This document shows positions 43,058 through 58,748 of a DNA stretch of 64,000 bases, piece after piece; position 1 is the first letter of the stretch, and every line of letters starts with the position of its first letter. A program made the translations under genes and the position numbers. The DNA is from Chromatiaceae bacterium. Its GTDB lineage: Bacteria; Pseudomonadota; Gammaproteobacteria; Chromatiales; Chromatiaceae. The stretch covers positions 1 to 64,000 of the forward strand of contig JACDZG010000004.1 in the NCBI GenBank assembly GCA_013426805.1. Reading direction: 5' to 3'. The notes beneath the pieces are model-generated. The model worked only from the letters and a program-made list of their open reading frames with translations. It had not been told where the DNA came from and did no database searches.

Positions 43058-46000
43058 ATGAAGAGCGTCAAGCTCGGCGGCCTGCCGCCGAACCGCAAGG
43101 GCAAGATCGACCGCGCCGAGCTCGGGGCCCGGCACGCCAGCGACCGCGACCAGCGCACGAGCGCCCCGACGGCCCCGCGCAATGAGATCGAGCGCACCTT
43201 GGCGCGGCTCTGGTGTGAAACCCTCGGCCTGAGCGGCGTCGGTATTCATGACAATTTCTTTGCCCTGGGCGGGGACTCGATCAAGGCGATCCAGGTCGTC
43301 TCCCGCCTCACGGCGTTCGGCTTGAGCGGAGAGGTCCGCCAACTGTTCGAGCACCCGAGCATCGCCGACCTGGCGCCGCGGCTGACGCCGGTTGCGGCGG
43401 GCGGCGCGGCCCCGGCCCAGGCCCCCCAGGGGCGGGTAGTCGGCCCGGTACCGCTGACGCCGATCCAGCACTGGCTGTTCCGGGACTTTGCGGGGCCGGT
43501 CCGGCACATGAATCAGGCGGTACTGCTCGCTGCCGAGCAGCGCCTCGACCCGCCGCGTCTGGCCGACGCACTCGCGGCGCTGCTGGAGCATCACGACGCC
43601 TTGCGCGCCACCTTCGTGCATGACGACGGGGGCATCCGCCAGGAATTCCAGGCCGAAAGCATCGTGAGTCTGGAAACCCTGGACCTCGGCGCGGCTGCGG
43701 GCGACCTCGCCGCCGCGATCACCGCGTGTGCCGAACAGGTGCAGGCGAGCTTCGACCTGGCGCGGGGGCCGCTGCTCAAGGCGGTGCTGTTGCGCTGTCC
43801 CGACGGTGACCGGCTGCTGCTGGTGATCCACCACCTGGTGGTGGACGGACTATCCTGGCGCATCCTGTTCGCGGACCTGACCGCGGCCTACACTGCCCTG
43901 ATCCGCGGGGAAGCGCCGCGCCTGCCGCCGAAGACGGCCTCGTTCAAGGCCTGGGCCGAGGCCCTGACCGCGGCGGCCGCCGGGGCGGCATTGGACGGCG
44001 AGCGGGCCCATTGGCAGGCCGTGGCGGCGGCCAGGGTGCCGCCGCTGCCGACGGTTGGCGAAGGCACCGGCCGACACCGCGATAGCCGGACCCTCGAGGT
44101 CGCGCTGAGCGCCGAGGAGACCCGGGGCCTGCTCGCGGGCAGCCATCACGCCTACAACACCCGCATCAACGATCTGCTGCTCGCCGGTCTCGCCGCCGCC
44201 CTGTGCCGCTGGCACGGCGGCGAGCGCACACGCCTCCTGCTGGAGTCCCACGGGCGCGACTTCGCGTCGGCGGACCTGGACGTGGGCCGGACGGTGGGCT
44301 GGTTCACCAGCATGTACCCGGTGCTGCTGGACCTGACCGGCGTGGCACCCGGAGACCGCGGCCGACAGATCAAGACCGTCAAGGAGCAATTGCGCCACGT
44401 GCCCGGCCAGGGCCTCGGGTGGGGGCTGCTGCACTACCTCGCCGGCGGCCTCGGGGCTGCGGCCCCGGCACCGCGGATCACCTTCAACTACCTGGGGCAG
44501 TTCGACGCGGACCTGACGGGGACCCCGTGGCGCTTCGCCGCCGAGGCGACCGGCAATCCGGTGAGCCCGGACTCGCGGTTGCCCCACGAGCTGTCCTGCT
44601 ACGGCATCGTGCGCGACGGCCGGCTCGCGCTCTACGTCAACTTCGACCCAGGGCGCTTCGCTCCGGCGTCGGTCCGCGGCTTGCTTGAGGACTACCGGGC
44701 CGGCTTGCTGGAGATCGTCGCCCACTGCCGGTCGCGCACCGCCGCCGAGCCGACGCCCGCGGACCTGACCTGGCCGCACCTGACGCTCGCGGAGCTCGAA
44801 CGCCTCGCCGCGGCGGCCGGCCTGACCCCGGCGGACATCGCCGACGTGTATCCGTTGGCGCCGCTGCAAGCGGGCATCCTCTACGAACACCTGTACGCCG
44901 CCGACAGCCCTGCCTATTTCCTGCAACTCGACTACCGGATCCTCGGCCGCCTCGACCCCGAGCTGTTCGAACGCGCCTGGAATCTGCTGATCGAACGCCA
45001 CGCGATCCTGCGCACCGTTTTTCCCAATGCGGGCCGGGACCGGCCGCTCCAAGTGGTGCGCCGACACCTCGGGCTGCGGGTCACGGTAGAGGACTGGCGC
45101 GGCCTCGATGCCGGGGAGCAGCAGACGCGGCTCGCCGCCTTCAAGCGGGCGGATCGGGCCCGCGGCTTCGACCTGGGCCGCGACACCCTGCTCCGGCTGG
45201 CCGTCATCCGGCTCGCCGACGAGATCTTCCAGGTCGTCTGGAGCTTCCACCATATCATTCTCGACGGCTGGTGCTCGGGCATCCTCTACCGGGAACTGCT
45301 GCAGCTCTATCAGGCCCTGGCCGAGGGGCAGGTCCCGGATCTGCCGCCGCCGACGCCCTACGCGACCTATATCCGGTGGCTCGGCGCGCGCGACGAGGCC
45401 GCCGCCGACCGGTGGTGGACCGACTACCTGGCAGGCTTCGAGACGCCCACCGGGGTGCCCCACCGCGGCGGCGCGCCGATCGCGGCAGCGGCCGCCGACC
45501 GCTCCCATGGCCAGCACTGCTTCAGCCTCGACGCCGAACTGACCGCGGCCCTGGGCCGGCTCGCCGCGCGTCATCAGGTCACCCTCTACAGCGTGCTCAC
45601 GGCCTGCTGGGCGCTGCTGCTCGCGCGCTGCAACGACAGCGACGACGTGCTGTTCGGGGTCACCGTCTCCGGGCGGCCCGAGGCCATCCCCGGCATCGAG
45701 GACATGATCGGACTGTTCATCAATACCCTGCCGAGCCGGGTGCGCCTCGCGGCGCAGATGCGCGTCGGCGAACTGCTGCGGGAGGTCCAGGCCGACGGGG
45801 CGCGCTGCCAGGCCTATCGGGAACATCCGCTGCAGCGCATCCAGGCCTGCTCACCGCTGCGCCAAGGCCTGTTCGATCACCTGCTGGTGTTCGAAAACTA
45901 TCCCGTCGGCCAGTCCCTGCGCGAGCGCCGCGCCGACTTCCCCTGGTTCCATGTCGCCGACAGCGGCGTCTTCGCCCGGATCAACTACGATCTGGGCCTG

Positions 46001-49000
46001 TTCATCAGCCCCGGGAAGACGGTGGAGTTGATCCTGGAACACGACCTGGATGCCTACCCGACGAGCGCTGCGCGGACCATCGAGGGCTACCTGCGTACCA
46101 TCGTCGCCGCGGTGCTGGCCGACGACACGGCGCCGATCGCCGCCATCGGGCTGATCGACGAGACCGAGCGCCACCGTCTGCTCGTGGACTGGAACCGCAC
46201 CCGCATGAACTATCCGGCGGATCTGTGTCTGCATCAGCTCGTCGAGGCGCAGGTCCGGCGCACCCCCGAAGCGACGGCGCTGATCGCCGGTGAGGAACGA
46301 CTCGATTACCGCACGCTGGAAGCACGGGCGAACCGCCTGGCCCAGCGGTTGGCGGAACTCGGCATCGGCCCCGGCAGCCTGGTCGGCATCCTGCTGCCGC
46401 GCACCCCGGACCTGCCGGTGGCCATGCTCGGCATCCTGAAAGCCGGGGCCGCCTATCTGCCCCTGGACCCGGGTTATCCGCAGCCGCGCCTGCACTACAT
46501 GCTGACCCAGTCCGCGGCGGGGCTGCTGGTGACGAGCACCGCGCTGGCGGCCCAGGCCGAGGCCCTGCGGGCCGCGACCGCCACCCTGCCGGTGCTCGAC
46601 CTGACGGCCGAGCGGGAGCGGCTCGCCGCGCAGCCATGCACGGCGCCGCGATCGGGCGTCGGGCCGCAGGACCTGGCGTGCGTGCTCTACACCTCCGGCT
46701 CCACCGGCCAGCCCAAGGGCGTGGCCCTCGAACACCGGGGGCAGGTGGGGGCCATGGCCTGGGCGCAGCACCTGCACGCCCCCGCGGAACTGGCCGGGGT
46801 CCTGGCCGGGACCTCCTGCTCTTTCGACATGGCCCAGCACGAGATCTTCTTGCCGTGGTGCCGGGGCGGAGCGCTGATCCTCGCCGAGCATGTGCTGGAA
46901 CTCCCGCGGCTGCCCCACGCCGGGCAGGTGACACTGATCAACACCGTCCCGTCGGTGGCCCGCGGGCTGCTCGCCGCGGGCGGCCTGCCGCCCGCGGTGC
47001 AGACCTTGATCCTGGGCGGCGAGCCGCTCAGCACCGCCCTGGTCGAAGCGCTTTACCGGGCGGCCCCGGGGCTGCGGCGCATTTACGATGTCTACGGCCC
47101 GGCCGAGACCGGTTACAGCACCTGCATGCTGCGCCGCCCGGGGGAACCAGCCAGCGTCGGGCGGCCCAACGCCAATTGGTGTGTCTACATCCTCGACCGC
47201 CAACGCCGGCCGGTGCCGCCGGGGATCGCCGGGGAGATTTATATCGGCGGCGTCGGCGTCGCCCGCGGTTATCACCAAGCCCCGGAAGAGACCGCACGGC
47301 GCTTCATCCCCAACCCCTTCCCGACCGCCGCGGGCCTGCCCCACTGTCCGCGGCTGTACCAGACCGGCGACTTGGCGCGGTTCCTGCCGGACGGCACCAT
47401 CGAGCTGCTCGGACGACGCGATCACCAGATCAAGATCCGCGGCTTCCGCATTGAGCTCGGCGAGATCGAGAGCGTGCTGAGCGGTTTCCCGGGCGCCACC
47501 GAGGTGGCGGTGGTGGCCCGCGATAGCGGCGGGGAGCGGCGTCTGGTCGCCTATCTGGCCATGGCCCGCGGCACCGAGGAGGCGCGGGCGCTGGCCGATC
47601 GGCTGCGGGCCTACGCCGCCGAGCGCTTGCCGGACTATATGGTTCCGGGCCAGTTCGTGGTGATGCAGGCACTGCCGCACAACCCCAACGGCAAGCTCGA
47701 CCGGTTGCGCCTGCCCGAGCCGACCCCCCTGGCGCGACCGCGGGTGGCGCCGCGCAACGCGCTCGAGGCGGCCCTGGCCGCGACCTGGACCCAGGTTCTC
47801 GGCATCCCCGAGCCGGGTGTGCATGACAATTTCTTCGAGCTCGGCGGCGACTCGATCAAGGCCATCCAGGTCATCGCCCGGCTCGCCGAGCGTGGTTTCT
47901 CCTGTCGGCTGCGCCACTTCATCGACCACCCGGACATCGCGACCTTGGCACCCCTGCTCGCCGGGGCCGCCGAGCAACCCCCGGTGCCGCAGGACACCGT
48001 CGCGGGGGTGGTGCCGGTGACGCCGATCCAACACTGGCTGTTGCGCGACCTGCGCACCCCGCGGCACTGGTTCAACAACGGCGTGCTGCTCAAGGCCGAG
48101 GAACGGCTCGACCCCGCGGCCCTGCGCACCGCCCTGCAGGCACTGTTCGAGCACCACGACGCCCTGCGCATCACCATCCGGGAGGGCGCGAACGGCACCC
48201 TCGAGCAGTACAACCAGCCGGCCATGGACTGCGCCTTGGAGGTGCTGACACTCGCCGACCCCACCGCGCTTGCGCCCGCCGCCGACCGGCTCCAGGCCAG
48301 TATCGACTTGGCCGCCGGCCCGCTGCTCAAGGCCCTGCTGCTGCGCCTGCCCGACGGCGACCGCGTGCTGCTGGTGGCCCATCACCTGATCATCGACGGG
48401 GTGTCGTGGCGCCTCCTGTTCGCCGACCTCAGCGCGGCCTACGCCGCGGCGCGGGCCGGCCAGCCGCCGCAGTTGCCGCCGAAGACCGCGGCCTTCAAGA
48501 CCTGGGCCGAGCGGCTCGCGGCCATCGCCGCGACGGCGGCCCTGGACGGCGAACTGCCCTACTGGCGGCGGTTGCTCGCCACCCCCTGCCCGGTCCTCCC
48601 GCTGCGCCCGGCCGCCGGCCCGAGCCTGGTGCGCAACGCCATGACCGAGACCCTGGAGCTCACCGCGCAGGACACCGCGGCCCTGCTCGGGGAGATCCAC
48701 CGCGTCTACAACACCCGCATCAACGACGTCCTGCTGACCGCCCTGGCCTTGACCCTGGCCCATTGGCACGGCGGTCGCCGGACCCTGGTGGCGCTGGAGT
48801 CCCACGGACGCGACTTCCCCGCGGTCGGGCTCGACCTCTCGCGCACGGTCGGCTGGCTGACCGCCCTGTACCCGGTGCTGCTGGAGCTGGCCGAGGGGCC
48901 GGATTTGGGCGAGCAACTCAACAAGATCAAGGAGGACCTGCGGGCCGTACCCGGCAACGGCGTTGGCTACGGCGTGCTGCGCTGGCTGACCGACCGGCTC

Positions 49001-52000
49001 GCGGACGGACCGTTACCGGAGGTGGCGTTCAACTACCTGGGGCGCTTCGACCAGGATCTGCCCGCCGCGGGGCCCTGGCGCTTCGCCCCGGAGTCCTCCG
49101 GTCAGGCCGCCGCCCCGGACGGCGAATTGCCTTACCAATTATTCTTCAGCGGCATCGTCAAGCAGTCACGGCTGCGCCTGATGCTGGTCTGCGACCCCGT
49201 CCGGGTGGATCGGACCACCGCCGCGGGACTGCTCGAATCCTTCCGCAACAATCTGCTCGGCATCGTCGATCTGTGCCGCTCGCGACCGGCCGCCGCGCGC
49301 GCGCAGCCGCCCGCGCCGATCGCCGGCCTGCCGCCGATCATCCCCCGGCCCGAAGAGCGCTACGAGCCCTTCCCGCTGTCGGAAATCCAGCAGGCCTACT
49401 GGGTCGGGCGCGGCAGCGGCTTCGAACTCGGCAACGTCTCGACCCACACCTACGTGGAGCTGGACTGCCCGGACCTGGATTTGGAGCGCTTCGAGCGCGC
49501 CTGGCAACGCCTGATCAAGCGCCACGAGATGCTGCGCATGATCGTGCTGCCGAGCGGCTTGCAGCAGTTCCTGCGGGAAGTCCCGGTGTTCCGGCTGCCG
49601 GTCCTGGATCTGCGGGGACAGCCCCCGGCCGCGGCGGCAACGGCGCTCGCCGAGGTCCGCGAAACCATGTCCCATCAGGTGCTCCCGGCGGCGCGCTGGC
49701 CCCTGTTCGACCTGCGCGCCACGCGACTTGCCGACGGGCGCATCGTCCTGCATGTGGGTCTCGACGCGCTGGTGGCCGACGCCTGGGGCATGCGCCTGCT
49801 CTCGCGGGAGCTGCTGACCCTCTATCACCGGCCGGACACCGAACTCGAGCCCCTGACCCTGTCGTTCCGCGACTACATCCTCGCCGAGCGCACCTGGCAG
49901 CAGACCGCCTGGTACCAGCACTCCCTGGAGTATTGGCGCGCGCGCTTGGACAGCTTGCCGCCACCCCCGGAGTTGCCGCTGGCCCGGCTGCCGGGGAGCC
50001 TGACCCAACCGCGCTTCGAGCGCCGCGAAAGCACCCTGGCGGCAGCACCCTGGCAGCGCCTGAAGGAACGCGCCGCCCGCGCCGGGCTGACGCCCTCGGG
50101 CCTGCTGCTCGCCGCCTTCGCCGAGGTCCTCGGGCGTTGGAGCAAGTCGCCGCGCTTCACGCTGAACCTGACCCTGTTCAACCGCATCCCGGTCCACCCT
50201 GAGGTCAATGCCCTGGTCGGGGATTTCACCTCGCTGATCCTGGTCGCGATCGACCAGGAGCCTACGGCGCAGTGCGCGCCGGAGGGCTTCCTCGGGCGCG
50301 CCAAGCGCGTCCAGCAGCAGCTCTGGCAAGATCTGGAGCACCGCCATGTCAACGGCGTGACCGTCCTGCGCGAGCTCGCCAGGCACCGCGGCAACCCCCA
50401 GGCGGCGGCGATGCCGGTGGTCTTCACCAGCACCCTGACCCTGGTGGACTTCGAGCAGCCGGTCGACCTGCCGCCCCTCGGGGAGACGCTCTACGGCATC
50501 GGCCAGACCCCCCAGGTCTGGCTCGACCACCAGGTCTCAGAGGAACAGGGACGGCTGAAATTCGACTGGGACGCCATCGCCGACCTGTTCCCGGACGGCC
50601 TGCTCGACGACCTGTTCGCCGCCTACTGCGGACTGCTCGAGCGCCTCGCCGCCCCGGATGCGCGCTGGCACGAGGGAGTGTGGCGCGAGGCGCCGGGCGG
50701 CCCCGACGACCTGCTGCCGGTGCGCCAGCACGAGCGGCTGCTGGCCGTCAACCGCACCGCCGCGCCGTGCTCCGAAGACTTGCTGGACCGCCTGTTCCTC
50801 GCGCAGGCGGCCCGCGACGGCGAGGCGCTCGCCGTCGTCGCCCCGGACCACGCGCTGACCTACCGGGAGCTGGCCGAGCGTGCCGCAGCACTCGCCGCGC
50901 GGCTGCGCGCGGCGGGCGCCGCGCCAAATACCCTGGTCGCCGTGATCATGACCAAGGGCTGGGCGCAGGTGGTCGCCGTCTATGGCGTGCTGCTCGCCGG
51001 CGCCGGCTATCTGCCGATCGACCCCGACCTGCCCGACCGGCGGCGGCAGGACTTGCTGGAGCAGGGTCAGGTGCGGCTCGCCGTCACCCAGCCCGAACTG
51101 CTCGCGACCCTCACGTGGCCGCCCGCGATCGAGCGTTTGGCGGTGACCTGGGACGATCCCGGCGCGGCGGCGCCGGTCGGCCTGCCGACGCTCCGGCGGG
51201 CGCCGACGGACATCGCCTACGTCATTTTCACATCCGGCTCCACCGGCCGTCCCAAGGGCGTGACGATCGACCACCGGGGCGCGGTCAACACCATCCTCGA
51301 CGTCAACGAGCGCTACGGCGTCACGGCGCGGGACCGCCTGCTCGGGCTCTCGGCGCTGAGCTTCGACCTGTCGGTTTACGATATCTTCGGTGTGCTCGCC
51401 GCCGGTGCCACCCTGGTGCTGCCCGCGGCCGAGCGCGCCCGCGACCCATCTCATTGGGTCGAGCTGATGCAGCGCCACCGGGTCAGCCTGTGGAACAGCG
51501 TCCCGGCGCTGCTGCAGGTCCTCGCCGACCACCTCGCCGCGCGCCCGTCCCGGCCGCGCGGCGGGCACCTGCGCCTGTGCCTGCTCAGCGGCGACTGGAT
51601 CCCGCTGGACCTGCCCACGACGATACGCGCACTCTGGCCGGACCTCGCCGTGCACAGCCTGGGCGGGGCCACCGAGGCCTCGATCTGGTCGATTTGCTTC
51701 CCTGTCGGCGCCATCGACCCCGCGTGGCGCAGCATTCCTTACGGCCGGCCCATGCGCAATCAGACCGTCCAGGTCCTCGACGCGCACCTGCGGCCCTGCC
51801 CGACCTGGGTCACGGGGCTGCTCTACATCGGCGGCATCGGTCTCGCCCAGGGCTACTGGGGAGACCCGGACAAGACCGCCGCGCGCTTCATCATCCATCC
51901 GTACACCGGCGAGCGCCTCTATCGCACCGGCGACCTCGGACGCCGACTGCCGGACGGCACTATCGAATTCCTCGGCCGTGAGGACTTCCAGGTCAAGCTG

Positions 52001-53345
52001 CGGGGCTACCGCATCGAACTCGGCGAGATCGAGTCCGCGCTCCGCGACCACCCGCAGGTGCGCGAAACCGTCGTGACGGTCGCGGACGGACAGCTCGTCG
52101 CCTATGTCGTCCCCCGCCGGCCGCAGACCGAGGACTACGGGTCGGCACCAACCGGGGACATCCTGATGGACCAGGTGGCGCGCCTGGAGCACAAGCTGCG
52201 CCAGCCCGGACTGCGCGGCGGCAGCGCAGCCCCAGGCAGCCAGGCACTACCGCGGCCCACGCTGGACGAGGCCCTGACCCAGACCTACCTGGCCCGCCAG
52301 AGCTATCGCGACTTCCGCGCCGAGCCCCTGCCGCTGGCGGCGCTCGCCGCCCTGCTGGCCGGTCTGATGGCGTTGCCGGTGGCGGGCGCCCCGCTGCCGA
52401 AGTACCGCTACCCGTCAGCGGGCAACGCCTATCCGGTGCAGACCTACCTGTCGGTGCGGCCGGGGCGGGTCGAGGGGCTTACCGCCGGCATCTACTATTA
52501 TCATCCCGTCGCTCACCGCCTCGACCCGGTGGCCCCCGGGGACGGGGTCGCGGGGGCCGCCTATGCCGAGCACGGAGACTTCAACCGGCGCATCTTCGAG
52601 CAGTCCGCATTCGGTCTGTTCCTGATCGGCCGGCTGGACGCCATCCGCCCGCTGTACGGCGATTGGGCGCGGGACTTCTGTCTGCTGGAAGCCGGCTATA
52701 TGAGCCAGTTGCTCATGGAGCTGGCACCGGCGCACGGCATCGGTCTGTGCCCGATCGGCAGCCTGGATTTTGCGAGCCGGCGGGAACTGTTCCGGCTCGA
52801 GTCCGACCAGATCCTGCTGCACAGCCACTTAGGCGGTCCGATCGCGCCGGAGCAGACGCGGCACTGGATGCAGAGCGGACATCAGGCCGCGGCGGACGGC
52901 ACCGCGGCATTGCGCGAGCACCTGCGCGAGCGGCTGCCCGCGCACCTGCTGCCGAGCCGCATCCTGATGCTGGACGCCCTGCCCTTGAGCGCCAACGGCA
53001 AGGTGGACCGCGCGGCCCTGCCCGCGGCCGCGCGGCCGGCGGTGGCCGCCGCGACCGATCGTCAGGCTCTCGCAACGGACCTGGAACGGCAACTGGCCCG
53101 GCACTGGGAGGAGCTCCTCGGCGTCGCGGCGGTTCAGGCGCAGGACGACTTCTTCGCCCTCGGCGGGGACTCCCTGCTGGCCATCCGGCTGACCACGGTC
53201 CTGCGCGAGCAGCTCGCGCCGCCGCTGGCCCTGCGCGACCTCTACCAGACACCGGTGCTCGCCGACCTGGCCCTGCGGATCGGGGCGCTGCGGGTCGCCG
53301 GGACGGGCGCTGACAGCTGCGCGGACGACGACGAGGCGAGCATCC

Positions 53346-53356
<11 letters not shown>
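43058..53356 (+). CDS. NRPS 2: [A10]-T-E-C-A-T-E-Cy-A(Cys)+oxidase-T
   Basis: About 3,432 residues from ATG 43058. It begins with an A10 motif (LGGLPPNRKGKIDRAEL) that should belong to the preceding protein, then T (LGGDSI, Ser about 74) and E (HHLVVDGLSW). Module 3: C with HHIILDGWC, A with specificity D-M-H-N-I-G-V-Y-S-K (no match known to me), T (Ser about 1599), E (HHLIIDGVSW). Module 4: a heterocyclisation domain (FPLSEIQQAYWVGR; D-x4-D in DALVADAWG), A with D-L-Y-N-L-S-L-I-W-K, the standard Cys code, an FMN oxidase inserted before its A10 (about 52260-52870; YRYPSAGNAYPVQTYL), and T (LGGDSL). This predicts a thiazole. The ribosome site is weak; the gap to the previous stop is 10 bases. 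The end overlaps NRPS 3 by 11 bases. Confidence 0.9.
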
Positions 53357-57614
<4,258 letters not shown>

Positions 57615-57657
57615 GCCGCGAGCGATTCCCAGCACCCACCGCCTTCGGAGCCAAGCG

Positions 57658-58683
57658 ATGCCCCCCGATCTGCCACTGCCCGTTCTGCTGCTCCTGGCCC
57701 TGCACGGCCGGGCCATCGCCCGACTGATCGGCGACGCCGCGCGCCTGGGTTTCGCCGAGCACCTCGCCGCCGGCCCCCGGAGCGTCGGCGAGCTCGCCGC
57801 GGCGACCGCGACCAATGCCGATGCACTCTATCGGGTGCTGCGCGCCCTGAGCGCCCTGGGAATTTTTCGCGAGACCGAACCCCGCGTGTTCGCCAATACC
57901 GCGGCCAGCGAGTATCTGCGCCCCGCCACGCCGGGGACTATCCACGCCTTCCTGATCTGGCTCAATACCGCCACCTTCTGGGATACCCTGCGGGACTTCG
58001 ACCATACCCTGCGCACCGGCCAATCCGCGTTCACCCAGGCCCATGGCGTGCCGCCGTTCGACTATCTCACGGCACATCCGCAGCCGGCGCGCCTGTTCGA
58101 CGACGCGATGAGCCATGACAGCGCTACCATGGGACCGCTGATCGCCGCCGCCTACGACTTCGCGGACTGCGGCGAGATCGTCGACATCGGCGGCGGACAC
58201 GGCGCACTGCTGAAGGCCATCCTGACGCGCTTCCCTGGACCCCGCGGCCGGGTGCTGGACCGGCCGGCGGTCGTCGCCGACGCCGAGTCCGGGGCGCTCG
58301 GTGAGCGCTTGTCATTTGTGAGCGGGGATTTCTTCACCGACGCGCCGGGCCGGGCCGATCTTTATGTGCTCAAGCACGTCCTGCACGACTGGGACGACGC
58401 CCAGTGCATCGGCCTGCTCGCGCGCTGCCGACAGGCCATGCCGCGGCAGGGACGGGTGTTGATCGTCGAGCAGTTGATCGGCGAGGACCCGGGAAGCGTG
58501 TTTGCCAAATTCTCCGACATCGAGATGCTCGCCCTCTACGGCGGCGGCCGCGAGCGCACGGCGGACGAATTCGCAGCGCTCTTGGCTGCGGCCGGACTGC
58601 GCCTGGCGCGCATCGTCCCGGTGGCCCACAGCCGGCTGTCGCTCATCGAGGCGGTGGCGGCGGATGAGGCCGGCGGGTCTTGA
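57658..58683 (+). CDS. SAM-dependent O-methyltransferase (Methyltransf_2 type)
   Basis: 341 residues from ATG 57658 with CGGAG upstream. The N-terminal helical dimerisation domain (RSVGELAAATATNADALYRV) is a winged-helix type. The SAM site is IVDIGGGHGALLKAIL (about 178-193), and the catalytic-His region VLKHVLHDWDDAQC is typical of small-molecule O-methyltransferases. It follows NRPS 3 by 43 bases and is probably cotranscribed. A likely target is the hydroxyl created by the KR domain or a side-chain or terminal oxygen of the peptide; this is inference. Confidence 0.9.
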   Translation: MPPDLPLPVLLLLALHGRAIARLIGDAARLGFAEHLAAGPRSVGELAAATATNADALYRVLRALSALGIFRETEPRVFANTAASEYLRPATPGTIHAFLIWLNTATFWDTLRDFDHTLRTGQSAFTQAHGVPPFDYLTAHPQPARLFDDAMSHDSATMGPLIAAAYDFADCGEIVDIGGGHGALLKAILTRFPGPRGRVLDRPAVVADAESGALGERLSFVSGDFFTDAPGRADLYVLKHVLHDWDDAQCIGLLARCRQAMPRQGRVLIVEQLIGEDPGSVFAKFSDIEMLALYGGGRERTADEFAALLAAAGLRLARIVPVAHSRLSLIEAVAADEAGGS

Positions 58684-58748
58684 GCGCGACCCTGCCCCGG
58701 CAGATGGCGCTGGCGCCGCCGCACCGCCGAGCGCAATCCGTCATGCGC

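Noticed and set aside
45851-48916. 1,021-codon minus-strand frame
   Set aside because: Antisense shadow of NRPS 2; low-complexity Gly/Gln/Arg composition.
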